DNA of 64,000 nucleotides from Nectonema munidae (taxonomy: Eukaryota; Nematomorpha; Nectonematoida; Nectonematidae). The notes beneath the pieces are model-generated. The model had not been told where the DNA came from, did not search any database, and saw only the letters and a list, made by a program, of their open reading frames with translations. The translations under genes were made by a program, and so were the position numbers. Positions 24,698 to 36,899 of the stretch are shown here, piece by piece (within the stretch, counting starts at the first letter, position 1; each line of letters opens with the position of its first letter). Location of the stretch: assembly GCA_030549495.1 (NCBI GenBank), contig JAUIRK010000072.1, forward strand, positions 62,001 to 126,000, read 5' to 3'.

Positions 24698-25115
24698 AAA
24701 AAGGATACAACTCCTTGTCAATTCAAAGAAAAGCTTGACACGGAGTTGCGGATTCAAGAAGCTCTCAAAAAACTGATGCTGATCTCCAAAAACGCTAGCC
24801 AGTATCTTCAGGTTTCCAAGAGCTACGTCGTCAGTACACAGCGAATATATGCGTCCTTGCAGTCTCTGCAAGCTGAAAGCAAGTCCAAAAACTCGCAACA
24901 GATTTCTGCCCCTTCAACACCAAGCGTTTCTTTCATTCACTCTCAGAAACTTCGCAAGGACATCGTTTTGAAAAATACGAAAAAGGATGACGCTGAAGAA
25001 GAAGAAGCGGAGAGTGGTTTGGAAGAAGAAGAGGAAGAATTTGGAGACGGTTACGATGATGATTTTTTCGAAGGCTCAATTAAAAACAGGCACACTGCAG
25101 ACATTTATTTATCTG
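24698..25115 (+). CDS. RTKN: Rhotekin-like exon with HR1 Rho-binding domain
   Basis: The exon opens in phase 0 after ...TTTGAATAG and closes in phase 1 at TCTG|GTGAGT. Residues 7-65 (FKEKLDTELRIQEALKKLML through YVVSTQRIYASLQSLQ) align with the rhotekin HR1 coiled coil, in which 'KLDHEIRMREGACKLL' and 'SLLVCNSRILSYMGELQ' are the equivalent blocks; this is the segment that contacts active Rho. The second half is unlike the vertebrate protein: a Ser-rich linker, then a strongly acidic run (AEEEEAESGLEEEEEEFG). The exon ends NRHTADIYLS, just before the RIPLMW block. No ATG suits as the start, because the only early in-frame ATG would cut the HR1 in half. Confidence 0.9.
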
Positions 25116-26049
25116 GTGAGTTTTAATCATTCTTTTCAAATATCCATTTCTCCCGCAAACCTTGATAGTTTTTACGCAACCAAACGAACTCTTTTTGATT
25201 CTTGCGTTGTAGACGAGTGCGCTCATTTTTTGAATTAATATGCTTCGATAATACCAATTCTTGATACTATTGGTCAACCAGGGGCAAACCGGTTCAAAGT
25301 GCGGTCCGAGTCAGTCCCGTCCTCTTAATGTCCAGACCAGGATTCGACTATAGTATCTAAGGAGCAGATCCTATCGTACAACAGAAATTAAGGATCGGGC
25401 TGAATTGAACCACTAGGAATGGTTTTACCGGCATCTGAACCACACCGTAAAGAGGGCTAACCATAGGTGTGTTAGAACTTAGAACATTTAACATCCTCTC
25501 AATAAGCACAACTTTTTTAAACTAAATTTCTCCAACTTAATTTTGGGGCTATTACTCAAGCAACAAATTGTGGTTATTATAAAAATATAGACTTTTATTT
25601 TCGTCAATGTCACTTGTTCTTTTAATTAATCGCCGCATTGATAATAATAATAATAATCGGACTAATTCAATACAATAATAATAAATGGGAAAATATTTCA
25701 ATTCATCCTTGCGTATCTTTTTTGCATTACAGAAACAAGTTAGAGAGAAATGTCTATCTTGAAGCACATATCAGTTATTTTGGACGTTTTTCTTTCCCTA
25801 CATTCTACGAGATATGAAGTAAACCTCTAAACCGAATTAAATGATACTTTTTTAAGGGATGGACATCGTATTGCTTCTTCTACGCCTCCGATTGGTATTC
25901 TTACTAAAGTGAAAACTTCTTATATATGCGATAATGTTTCGTTAGATTTTAACAAAACCAGCGGTCTCTTATCGTCTTCTGTCGAAGGGAATACCCAGTT
26001 TTTCGTCAAAGTTATAAGTCTGCTCCTCCATGCTTGACATTCATTCATT

Positions 26050-29000
26050 CAATAAGAAGAAGAAGAATTTATTTCATACATACACCACGGAGATATAACA
26101 GAGTCAAAAATGAAGTTATGAAACATAGAATTTGTGAGAAAAGTGAAGAATGTATAGGATGCTTGAAAAAGGCTCATTAGAACCGCTTGTATCCTACCAC
26201 CCTTATAAAAATAAAAAAATGAAAATATTACAAAGCTGGATATGATTACGGTAAAAATTGAAGAAAAATAGGATAAATGTGTGATGAGAAATTGGAAAGA
26301 ATGAAGCAACAAAATATCAATATACACATAAACATAAATGTAAAATAATAAAAATAAAAATAATTAACACGAGTATTCAAACAACATATCTATACAAAAA
26401 TAAAACTAAGCTATTTTGCCTTTACAATCTTAGGGGAATCGTATTTGGTAAAAATATTATTGAAATGATTAGTTTACAAATTCTAAACTTTAAAGAAGTA
26501 TTTGATTTATGGAGTCTGTATCTTGGGAGAGAAAAAGAAGTTGAGTTACGTAAGGAATAGTTATGGATGAAATCGTTTGTAATAAACCAATCAAGAAAAG
26601 TAAGAGGGAGTAAATATTGAAAAATTAGGAAACAAAAAAGCCAAACTTAATTCATAGAGATGCTCTAATTTGAGAAGTCTAAATGTGTGAAAAGAGGAGG
26701 TTTGTTAAAAACGACACGGGTTGCTTTTTTCTGGGTTGAAATGAAATAATATTGTTAGAGTTTGAGTAACCCCCGTTTTCAAAGCTGTAGGTAAGATGGG
26801 GAACAAAAAGTGACTTATGGATCATTATTTTTGTTTTTAAAGTCAGTAACTTTTTGAAAGACTAATTTTCCAATAACAAAATTTAATTTAGCTAATACAT
26901 GAAATCTATGAGTTACTTTTTGAATTTGAAAAAATCATTGCTTTACTTTTGTTAATATTAACACTTAGATTTTATTGAGAGTAAAATAAATTTGAAATAT
27001 TTTCAAAATCTTTTTGTCAACGGAGACTTTGTGAAAGGAATTTAAATGGCAACGTCATCAGCATACAAAAACAAGTCAAAAGGCTCACATACTTTATGAA
27101 GTTCATTTATGTAAACAGTAAATAGTAGAGGACCGAGAATCGATCCTTGTGGCACCCCACTATTTACAGGAAGATGGTTGGACAAAGTATTTGTAACACT
27201 AACACATTGGAATAGATCACTTACATATGATTTCATGAAAGTGCGTGATTTGTAATCAAATCCAAGTTTGTGGACTAAAAGAGTATGGGATGGGGATTCG
27301 AATGCATTCGACAAATCCAGAAAAAGCAAAATAACTTCATCTAACTTATTTATTTTATTATCAACAAACAAAGAATGGAGAAGGGAGGGACGTTCAATGA
27401 TTTTTCTAAAGCCAAATTGTTTAGTGTAAATAAAAATAACCATAGATTCTGCTGTAGATAGCTTTTCAAAAATTTTGGATAAAGTTGATATAATTGATAT
27501 TGGCCTATAATAGACCCAAAAACATTTATTATTTAGATAGCAAAAACATCTTGCACAAAAGATTTTTAAGACTATTTATTGCATAGTAAATATCGTTCAA
27601 ATGGGGTTTGTCAAACGTAAAACTAGTTTTGCTAATTTGAGGTAAATTAGGGTAATCTGTAGGAGTCATTATTGCAGAAATGTTAATTAAAACAACTGGC
27701 GATAGAGCTTTCATCTTCTATTACATTACCTTCAATTTTTAAGCAAATTTTATCTGACAAACAATTCGTTGAGTCTCTTCCATAGTTGCCTAGAAGAACA
27801 AGAACTGAAAAGTAAAACCTATTTTTCAGAACACGAGTAAGAACTTTTATTTTTTTCCTATAAAAGGCAAATTTATTTTTTAAAGTATAGCAAGAACACG
27901 ACTATCATACTGAGTGAATGAACGACGAACAAAAAATGATCTATTAGAGTTTGTGATTGGGGACGAGTAGGTTTTGTTATGCGCAACCTATAGGAGAGAG
28001 CTGACATTAAATTAAAAACGCTACTTGTTTTAGAACTACAATCAACCTTGAAAATATCAATGTTGAAATCACCAAAAATCAAATATATTGACTTATCATC
28101 TAAACTAAACATAAAAGATTCAAAATCTAAAAGAAATTCATCAAAACTAATAGAAGAATCATTGAGAGGACGATGAATGTTATGAAAATGTAAATTTTGC
28201 TACCAGAAAGAAAAATTTCAATCTAAAAAGTTTCAAAATGGGATGATTTAAAATTACTATGTAAGATACGAAAAGAAAGCATTCTATTTATAAAATATCC
28301 AAGGCCGGAATGGAGAGACAGAGTCTTAGCTTTAGAAACAAAATGGTAGTTGCAAGAGTCATACAAATTCGCAAAATGATCACAAAGCCAAGTGTCTTGA
28401 ACACCTACTATTTTTAGAGGAAATCTATTCAAACTGAATCCACCAAAAACATGATATCAGAAAATTTAGAAGTAAGAGGTTGAGCATTGAGTGGCACTGT
28501 TAAAATTTTTATTAAAAATCAAAGATTTCGGAGTATAATGAAAATTTCTTCATACTGCAAATAGTCATCAAAAAAATCAATACTCAATAAATCTAACGTC
28601 TTATTAGAAGAAGATTCATGATTCATGAGAAAAGAAGTATTATTTTTAAAGAAGAAATATACGACTTACATAGATAACTTCCTGCTATATGATTACAATC
28701 TTTACTGTTATCAGACTTACAATTATAACAAAGATACTTAGACGGTTCATTTTTGGACGTACATTCCTTGTAACAATGCTTACAAGAGCAATACCTACAA
28801 AAATTGGAATCGCTTTTACAAAGTTTAGTATTATGTGCGTACTGTAAACATTTAGTACAAAATTTCACAAAACAAAAAAGATATAACCGCATTCTATTCA
28901 AATTAACAAAGATTAAAAAGTCATCATACTTCAACTGCTCATAAACTTTGGAGGACAGGCAAAACTTTTCACCTTCATCTTTGAGCTTTTCAATCCATTT

Positions 29001-29480
29001 ATTTTTCTCAAGTACCAAGTCTAAAACTTCAGCGTCTGAAACTTCACTATCAATTTTTAAATGAAGCTTAGGGGCAAAAAGGGGAGCACTCTTGCTGAAA
29101 AATTATTGGTCTTCAAAACATTTTTAGTTTTTTGTAAAGAATTTTTGTTCGGTAGCTTTATTTTGTTTCCATCAGCTTTGGTATATTTGACAGGAACAGA
29201 CTTAAACTCAGTCCTTAATAGAGATAAATCAGTATCATGGGATTCAACATCAGATTTTATAAAACAGTAGTATTTACTTTAGCCACATCAGAGTACAGGA
29301 CTTTGGGAAACGATACTTTGTTTTCAAGAAGAAACAAAAATTCGCGCTTTCTTATACGGAAAAACTCTAGGGGTACATAGGAGCTATCTTTTGAGAAATT
29401 TTTTGCCTTTAAGCTTACTTTTGATACAATGAATTTTATCAAAAGATCCTTCTATGTCTGCTTTCTGCTGTGTTATTTGT
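26050..29480 (-). mobile_element. Antisense LINE in the first visible rhotekin intron
   Basis: About 3.4 kb, read 29480 down to 26050. ORF1 remains occupy about 29440-28620 and end with a cysteine-rich run (CTKCLQYAHNTKLC, FCRYC, HCYKEC, LCYNCKSDNSKDC), i.e. CCHC-type knuckles of a gag-like nucleic-acid-binding protein. An AP-type endonuclease follows: IVGVQDTWL near 28410, FGDFNIDI near 28070 and TRPQSQTLIDHFL near 27960. RT follows: KQFGFRK near 27420, LFLDLSNAFESPSHTLL near 27340, SGVPQGSILGPLLF near 27150 and FLYADD near 27060. The C-terminal part is mostly gone. The 3' end is at about 26053-26070, AAATTCTTCTTCTTCTTATT on the minus strand. Several frame breaks; the element is dead. Jockey/CR1-like. 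The tail matches the element at 1-1440. Confidence 0.85.
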
Positions 29481-29569
29481 GAGGGAATTTAAATACAATT
29501 ATGTATTGTCCAGTTTTACTGTGCATATCTTTTTTGATAAGTAAGAATCATTTTAATTTTACGGTGTAG

Positions 29570-29856
29570 AAGTTCGCATTCCCTTAATGTGGAGTGAAGA
29601 AGATCACTTCAAAAGACGAAAGAACTTTTTGGGCGCTCACAAAAATTGTGTATTCCTGCTGGCGAGAATCGGAAACACCTTCGTAGACTCTCGCATGTTG
29701 TGCGATGTCGACGCGGAATCAACCGATCTCACGTTCAATGATGTTTTTCACTTCGAGGACGTAGACCCTGACTTTACTCTCACCCTGCAACTCTTTTCAC
29801 GATCCACAGATCTCTCGGATACAAAATTCCGAAATAGACAGTTCAGCTTTTTCCAA
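29570..29856 (+). CDS. RTKN: Rhotekin-like exon with RIPLMW and anillin-like domain start
   Basis: The acceptor ...TTACGGTGTAG precedes a phase-1 start (G|AA, Glu) and the donor is CAA|GTAAAC in phase 0. It begins VRIPLMWSEEDHFKRRKNFL; the rhotekin equivalent is LRIPLMWKDTEYFKNKGDL, the most diagnostic identity in this gene. It continues VFLLARIGNTFVDSRM, STDLTFNDVFHFEDVDPDFT and LTLQLFSR, matching 'VFLLLQLGEHIQDTEM', 'LTDISFQSNVLFAEAGPDFE' and 'LRLELYG'. This is the C2-like fold shared by anillin and rhotekin. Confidence is very high because the similarity is continuous over the whole exon. Confidence 0.93.
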
Positions 29857-31639
29857 GTAAACTTCCATTCTTTAAATTCCTTTTTTACTCCTATAAATCT
29901 AGAATATAGCTTATTAACCTTTTTTAGGTTTGCACCCCTTAAGTTATAAAGGAAAAATCCGAACGCGTGCTTTCGAAATATTTTTGTATTATTCTCGGTT
30001 TGGGCATTTATTGGTGTGTAATTATCATCTGTCCATCTTATTAATAACACGATATGATTGGTGAAAAATATACAAATAGTTTGAAAGAATAATTGTATTT
30101 TCTCAATTGCAAAAATATGTTTCAATTTGTAAATAGTTGGAGAATAGGGATTCAAGGCTTCAGATAATTCTAAGAGATCATCCTACCTACAATCTAAATC
30201 AGGCTGCTTAACATGACAGCAGTGTGCGCATACGATTCGCCTACTTTAATTGCGCTGTCCTATATCCGAGGGGCAGCTCTGGACATTTTATATACACATT
30301 TTTAAGTATCGACTTTTCAAGCCAAAAAGTATACAAATGACGGGTAAATATTTTTTGAATAAAGTATTGCGTTCTTCGAGTTGGGTCTTCCATGCCTGGT
30401 CTAACTCTTCAAACACACTAGAAGATGTGAGTTGAGTTGAGTACTACTTGTGAAAAGCAAACTCTTTCATAAAACAACTCAATAGAGGCGAAAGGCTGTT
30501 TCATACGATTTTTTGCGTTATTCAGAGAAGGCCTAAAGTATCGCTATTTAAATCTTTCACGCTGTCTAACGATGCTACACTTTTTTACAGCAATCTAGGA
30601 AAGCATGAAATTCAAGAGAAACAACCAAACAGTATCATTTTAGATATGAAAACGTACACGTCGTGGTTCATAAGTTAATCATATTTATTGAAAATAATTG
30701 TTGCAACAATTAAGATTTTAATCAATTGGATTTAATATGACTGCAATTGCAATCACCGCCCATGTCCTTTTAAATGTAAAATATGGGACTCTTTCTTTTC
30801 GATGAAAACGCCCACGGTACCTTTTCTCTTTAATGAATCTCTCTCTGATTTGTGTTTAAATTTCAAGTTAACACCTTCGATTTACCAAAAATGCCTCCAA
30901 CTTCGTGATTCAGTTGATTTCCAACAAGTATTCAGGATATCAAGGAATCGTATACTTGGAAATAAATTCGATGAAATGTAACCATTTCAGTACTACACAT
31001 AAGCTTCAGTAATGTTTAAAACTGCCATATGCGATTCTTTATTTCATACACATAGCTCCTGTTAGTCCTCCTCCTCGCTTCCAACGGAATGTGAAAATAA
31101 AATTTTGAATTCAGGTTTTGTGCAAATTTTGTTTCGATTCACACAAATTTTCAATCAACGCCACGTGTGCATTTTTCTTCATTTCATGCACGTGTCGTGT
31201 AAAGGGATTACGTATCACAATATCTTGATTTCGTATTCATCATTCTTTTTTACAAAACTCCTCAGCTAAAGGTATTCGTTTTGCGCTGTGCATCGTGGTA
31301 CCTAGACCTCATGGTTGTCGTCAAACCACCCCTTCCCAATTGAGTTTTCAAAAGATTTTTGTATCATTAGTGCTGATTCTGTTAATTAAATGAATTAGCT
31401 TGCTGTTGTTGAAGGCATATGTGAAAGACTGTTTTAAAATTAAAAACCTATGTTTGACCTAATCAGAAATTTCTGACTAGCACACACTGCTCTATCTATA
31501 ATAATAATAATAATAATGTGATTTGATCCCCTGCAGTTAGGAGTTATCATTAATTGAAGAGTATTTAAATTCTTGGCTTTGATCTACTCAAAATTCATTT
31601 TGTTTTTCAATGATAAATGACATCTTTTCAATTCATCAG

Positions 31640-31965
31640 GGCACGTTGAAGAGAAGTTCGCTGAACTATAAAAAGTTTTACAAGCACGGCGAAAGCGCTG
31701 TCCACTCCAACTTCAACCCCTCCAAATCAAAAGCAACAGCCTCTCTTCCTGGCGAATTGAGCGAGAAGAGTTCTGCCTCCAGCTTCAACCAGGTCTGTTT
31801 CGCCAAATTTCACCTGCTCGCTACCGCTTCCCTCTCTATCAAAAACCTTCACTCCTCTCTCCAAGTCCACGATCTGAAGTTGCAAGCGCATTCAAGTATT
31901 CACAACATTTCGTCATCTCCTCGCGTAGGGTTCCTTCCTTCCAGATTTTTAGAAAGAGCGCGGCA
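31640..31965 (+). CDS. RTKN: Rhotekin-like exon, end of anillin-like domain
   Basis: The acceptor TTCAATTCATCAG opens in phase 0 (GTLKRSS) and the donor CGGCA|GTAAGT closes in phase 2. The first ~50 residues are a polar Ser/Lys-rich loop, as in vertebrate rhotekin at the same position. Then KFHLLATASLSIKNL and LQVHDLKLQAHSS match 'YHLLAHTTLTLAAV' and 'FRTHDLTLASHEE'. The final stretch (SSPRVGFLPSRFLERAR) has no clear counterpart and may be lineage-specific. The GTAAGT donor is the best in the gene; a weaker upstream GTAGGG at about 31925 is an alternative. Confidence 0.88.
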
Positions 31966-32435
31966 GTAAGTGCAAAATGTTTGATGCCAGAAAAAAGAGT
32001 CTCTCATAGGAATCAACCTTTCAGCTTTAAATTAAATACTTTTGTGCTATGAATAAATTTTGTGGACCCTTGTTTAAATTCTCCACTACATTTCTTCTTA
32101 TGATCAACTATATCATTATTTCGAATGAATCACAAATTAATGAAAAAAAAGAAAAAAAATTAAATATCGATAATAAAGGGGATAATATCACGAGGAAAAA
32201 GAAAGCAAAGACTTAGTATAAGATTAGTCTTGATGGAGATTCTTGTTCTCAAAGAGTCAAAATCAAGAACACATCTCCATCCTTTGTAAATGACGCTTGG
32301 TTAGCTTGACTGCGTTGATTTTCGAAAATCAACCGACTCCTTTTCTTTTTGATTAGGTTTTCATATGACTTAAAAACTGACGATATAAATCCATTTCTTA
32401 AAATAAACTTTGTAAAATGTGTTTAAAATATATAC

Positions 32436-32520
32436 AGTAGATCCTTTATAACGGGGAAGGTGGGGTCCAAGGCACGAACCCGCGTTATAAATGGTCCAAG
32501 TTATAATCACGTGTTGTAAT
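32436..32520 (+). mobile_element. pogo/Tigger-type terminal remnant in an intron
   Basis: CAGTAGATCCTTTATAACGG, then GGGTCCAAGGCACGAACC and GCGTTATAAATGGTCCAAGT, is typical of a Tigger-type end. The opposite end is not visible. It lies in the 1.7-kb rhotekin intron between 31965 and 33675; the rest of that intron shows nothing supportable. Confidence 0.6.
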
Positions 32521-33674
32521 TTCGTCCTGCGTGTTTTACCAAGATGCGTACCTGAAATCAAAAAGGAACATTTTATTTAAATAATTATATAAAGTTTTTT
32601 ACCCAAGTTTTCCCATTTAGTGGTGATGATTATTTTTTTTATGAAAATCAATTAAACCTGTAAATCAATGTCAAATATATAAACTTAAAAATAAATTCTA
32701 CTTGCAGTATTTCTCTGATAATTATTTTCTTAATGTATTTAATAAACCAACTATTCACTCCAAATATTTCATTTGTCGGTAAATTAGGTATCTCGAATTC
32801 AACCAATCCCAGTTCAAAAGTTTTTTTCTAATGAAATCATTTGTGATGTTCATTCTTCAATCTTTTTCATCTAAAAGACTCTCGCTTTCACGTAAAAGCA
32901 AAAATATGGACAAATTCAATTTAAAATTATCCTGATAATGACTAAAGCTTCCCATATTCGCATCTATGGCAGTTTTGATAACAACGACCTATTCAAAATT
33001 TTTAGATTTCCTACCCAGCTTAGTGAAATGATCATTGTACTCTCGGCTGATGATAAGGGATACATTTAAAGATTTTTAGTGCAACCTTAACAATATTTTA
33101 ATAAAATATTTTCGTCATTGAGGTTTGTCTTTTTGTAAAAATTTGTTCGTAAAAGAGAGTAAGATTCCCACTTTTAACTTAGTAAGATAAAGATGCAAAT
33201 AAATCTATTTGAGCGAATGACAAATTGTTCGTCAATATTAGTATTCAATTTTTACATTTCAATGTTAGTTAACTTTTTAAAGACGATCTAGACTTGCTTA
33301 TTGGACCAATTATTCTTAAAAGTATCGTCCCCAATGAAATTCTCTATTCAACTGCACAATGCAAAACCTTTGGGCTCACATTGATGTTTTGAGGAGTGAG
33401 TTAAAATATTGCATGAATAAAATAACTCCGCTTCGAAGTATTGATTATTGAAATTTATAAAATTGTAACAAGACCTGCTCTTATTTCTTACTGAGTGTCT
33501 CGTTTTTAATCACTAGAGATAAAGAGTGTAAAAATAACTCATCTTTTTAAATGTCTTTCTTTTACTAAAAATTGAGATTGAAGTTGCTTTATTTTATATA
33601 AAAATCTTACGAACGATTTGGAGCTATTCACGCACGCAAAATTAATTTTTAATTATCATAGCGGTTCAAGCAAG

Positions 33675-33705
33675 CGAGAGGGACACTTTGGGAACAGTGG
33701 CCTGG
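33675..33705 (+). CDS. RTKN: Rhotekin-like micro-exon (31 bp)
   Basis: Proposed because it is the only way seen to join the phase-2 donor at 31965 to the phase-0 acceptor at 33785. CA|C gives His, then ERDTLGTVAW, then CTGG|GTGCGT. The following 79-bp segment (33706-33784) is pyrimidine-rich, starts GTGCGT and ends CTCTGTCGCAG, as a short intron should. The product places AW just before the LLPILSHFSCKLSAHP block, as 'AWLPLYGSVCCRLAAQP' has it in rhotekin. The acceptor CAAGCAAG has a poor pyrimidine tract, so the exact 5' edge is uncertain. Confidence 0.5.
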
Positions 33706-33784
33706 GTGCGTGTTGGAAAATTGGCTTTATTCACTTTTGATTTATCTTTTTGCCTCACTTTGTCTAGACTTGTCTCTGTCGCAG

Positions 33785-34045
33785 CAAGTCCACCTACTTC
33801 CGATTTTAAGCCATTTTTCGTGCAAGCTCTCTGCACATCCGTCCTACGCCAGAAACGCGCCTCTACTTTTGCCAGGAACGTGCATTTGCGTCAAAACGCT
33901 CTCAGCCGACGATTCTAGTCGAGAAACTTCCTTTGATCGCAGCCAAAATCAAAAATGCTCTCTAATCTCGCAGTCGCTCACATTTTCCTCATTTGGAAGA
34001 GATCATCAATCCAAGCAAAGTCTAACAACTCTAAAAGTTCAAAGT
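33785..34045 (+). CDS. RTKN: Rhotekin-like exon, start of PH domain
   Basis: The acceptor CTGTCGCAG opens in phase 0 (QVHLLPILSHFSCKLSAHPS); rhotekin has 'WLPLYGSVCCRLAAQPLCM' at the same place. Further on, CSLISQSLTFSSFGRDHQSK and SLTTLKVQS fit the first strands of the rhotekin PH domain ('GVLKGTNLFCYRQPEDAD...PLLTIAV'). The donor AAAGT|GTAAGC closes in phase 0. An insert rich in Ser, Asp and Arg (about residues 30-55 of the exon) separates the two blocks. The first PH strand is weakly conserved. A competing longer frame that reads through the upstream short intron gives a hydrophobic pyrimidine-derived peptide and was not preferred. Confidence 0.8.
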
Positions 34046-35169
34046 GTAAGCCTTCTTCTTTACGTCATTGATCGCCTTCCATTTAGTTCATTCTCAAATT
34101 AAAATTCGCATTAAGAGCTCATTTCACTAGACATTTCAAATCAATAGAGTTAACTACGAAGCATATTTTACATATGAAATCACTTTTCACAGATTTTTAT
34201 CAATTAGAGTTTGATTCCATTTAAAAGGTGATAAAAAGAGTCTATTAAAAATTCTTGGAAATTTTGTGTAATCTCCTGACACCCTTTTACTTCTGTCTTA
34301 TGCTGTAGAAATGGAAATCTTTAAACATAGCTCCGTATAGTTTATCATAATGGCTGTTCTAAACAGGCGCACGTTTATGCTTCTTAAAAATGGTCAGTGT
34401 AGCATATGTTATATCAAAGAAATTCTTATCATAAAATTTTTTAAAGATGAAGTAAAAATAAAAAAATTCTAAAAAACTAGAAAAAGAAAAATGTGTGAAA
34501 ATTGCGGAGGCGAGCGTTGAAACTTAAATGATCTTCGAATGAAGGTGTCATCTCCCATCATTTTCTTGGGCAAGGTCTCCAACCCCAGCAACTCGTCTCC
34601 ATGCACCTGCATGAGCAACAGTGAAAATCTGTTGCTGACCACAGCGTTCCAAAATTTATCTTAAAGAACTTTTGAATAAAACTTTACTATTTTCAAAGCT
34701 TTTATGTTTGTGTTGCACGTCTTTTCAATGACTCAACTCTACTTCATTTATCGATTCTACGTCTTTCTAATTTTATTATAAATATTCTGGAAGCCCAGAT
34801 TCTCTTAAAAGAATCCTAAAAAAGAACTTGTTTTCAAAGTCTTTAATATCACCTCTGTATAAGTCTTTAAATTTCTTTACTTTCTTGCAGTGTGATAAAA
34901 ATTATGAAGTTCTTCAAAAAATTGCAACAGAACTTTTACAAAATTGACAGAAAATTGTAAAAATGCCAATTATTCTTTTTTATGTTTCTTTTAGGATTCA
35001 CATTTTCTAGGATTCCATGAACACTCGAGAATTTTACATTTCTTAATTAAAATGCAAAATATTTCAGCACAAAAATACAATTTAGCAAAACGAGATTTTC
35101 ACGCGAAAAAAAGACGCGTTTGCTCGAGATGAATGCTTTCATTTGCTCTTTACTTTTTAGAATACAAAG

Positions 35170-35359
35170 GTGGGCAAGACTTCTGCAAACTGCGTGAAGA
35201 TGATGAACAGCGAATGTCCTGTGGAAGAAAGCGATCATAACATCGATAGTGATGACGGCGGTAAGCGTGCGAGTCCCGTGTCTGTCGTCATTGAACTAGA
35301 CAGCGCCTCAACAGCTTCTCGTTGGTTTCGTCTGATATGCCAGCATATTTTGTTACAAA
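35170..35359 (+). CDS. RTKN: Rhotekin-like exon, end of PH domain
   Basis: The acceptor AATACAAAG opens in phase 0 (VGKTSANCVKMM) and the donor ACAAA|GTAAGC closes in phase 1. The last 30 residues, VSVVIELDSASTASRWFRLI then CQHILLQ, are the final PH strand and C-terminal helix with its conserved Trp; rhotekin has 'VTHTLQTESREALQSWMEALWQLFF'. The middle is acidic and polar (VEESDHNIDSDDGG). A second strong donor, GGCG|GTAAGC, lies inside at 35261 and is also in phase 1; its use would delete 33 residues in frame. Confidence 0.85.
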
Positions 35360-36779
35360 GTAAGCATTCCACAATACGCTTATTTTGAAGGACCTACGAT
35401 CCTAAATTGGGAGCTTGGTAGAGCTTTGGATCCATTGCACTACGCGTAGGACTGCGCCCATCCCCTTTACCAAAGAGATAATATTTTGAAGAGTAAGGCA
35501 AAAATTTAGAATGTGTGCTGGAAATATAAATCACATCTTATTAAAGTTCGAAGACATTTCAATAAAAACTCCTGCTTTTATTAAAATTTGCGCAAGGCGA
35601 TATACGTGCCTATGCGCATGCCTTTTCTTTGGAGGGCGTAGCATGAAAACTAAGATGCCAATTCCTCGTGGAAATGGGGTTAGGTTAAATAAGTTATGAA
35701 AAAAGTAAAATAAACTTCCCTTCATGACATGCAAATTTTTCCATCTTACTGCTGATATGGAGCAAAATTATAAGATGTGGTAAGAAAGGCAGGTTTTATA
35801 TTTGATTTATATTTTTAGGCTTATTATTGCAGACAAGATTGTTTCACAAATTATCATTTAATACTGCTGCATTATCCTTGATGCCTCTTTGCTTCTATAC
35901 CATTTCCCTTTACATTCATTGATTTTGACAGTTTCGTGTGATGTGATTTCAATCAAACTCCTTCTTTCCACCTTAATTTAATGGAAAGTGAATACGCTCG
36001 TTTATTCAGTGATCCTGTTATCTGAACAGAAAACAAGTTAATCGAATTTGTGTAATGTTATTTGGTCTCGATAATCCGGGTTTTAGTTTGCATTTTCAGA
36101 CGGCGCTTTCTTAAGCAGAACTTTGGAAAAAACTCGTTAATCCTCCGCTTCTAAGAAGCTGCGCTGCCGATGATGACACCAACAACAATAGGAGTTCACA
36201 CACCGACCAATCACAATTGATGCTTTAACTTATAACATAATTTATAATTTGTACTGCGTAATATCCAATAGGTAACCACACAAGCAAAGATGCTGGCGTC
36301 TACACCTGCTTCGCATCTACATAGATCATTCACACGTAGTCTAACTATTTGTCGGAGACGCTGCTAAATTCGTTAATTCTGTGGATGCATATTGAGATAT
36401 ATTTTGTATTTTACTAGAGAAGCGAGTCTGATCATATTTAAAAATATATATCACAAAACCCGATATTTTTTATCAATTATTATTAATGAGAAGGGTATAA
36501 GCACCTTAATTAGAATTCAAAACGTGAAAACCACAAAAGGCGTTCTTTGTAGAGGGTAATGACCTCTCTTTCAGGCCATATTACCGACAACAACCTTCAG
36601 TAAAAGATAAGGTGTGGATTTGGACATTCTTGGAAAATCTTTTTCTCGTTTATAAAATTGCCTTTATGAATAGGACCGAAAAATAAAGAGAATCTTTGGT
36701 TTGGGCCTTCATAGGAATTTGTTAATCATTTCATATAAAAATGTTTTTGTAATAAATATATCTAAATTTTAAATTATAG

Positions 36780-36899
36780 AAATTTGGGGAAAACACGTTA
36801 TACTGTCTTCAAAAAGTTTAATCAAAGAAATCAAAGGAACGAATCAAAAACACGCAGAAGCTCTCGTCAGCAGTCGGAAATTGTACGACTTGATCGACG
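36780..36899 (+). CDS. RTKN: Rhotekin-like exon after the PH domain
   Basis: The acceptor AAATTATAG opens in phase 1 (A|AA, Lys) and the donor CGACG|GTATTT closes in phase 1. It encodes IWGKHVILSSKSLIKEIKGT and ALVSSRKLYDLID. In rhotekin the equivalent positions read 'LWQLFFDMSQWKQCCDEIMKIE' and 'ALAKQGSLYHEMAIE', the segment that follows the PH helix. Identity is modest, but position, length and splice phase all fit. The donor is weak. Confidence 0.8.

Noticed and set aside
25269-25470. tRNA-like or SINE-like segment with GGTTCAAAG and GGATTCGAC words
   Set aside because: No A box/B box pair at correct spacing on either strand, no cloverleaf, and no second copy in the window.
33688-33918. 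+ frame reading GTVAWVRVGKLALF and onward as a protein
   Set aside because: It reads through the 79-bp pyrimidine-rich intron and then continues out of frame with the CKLSAHP block.
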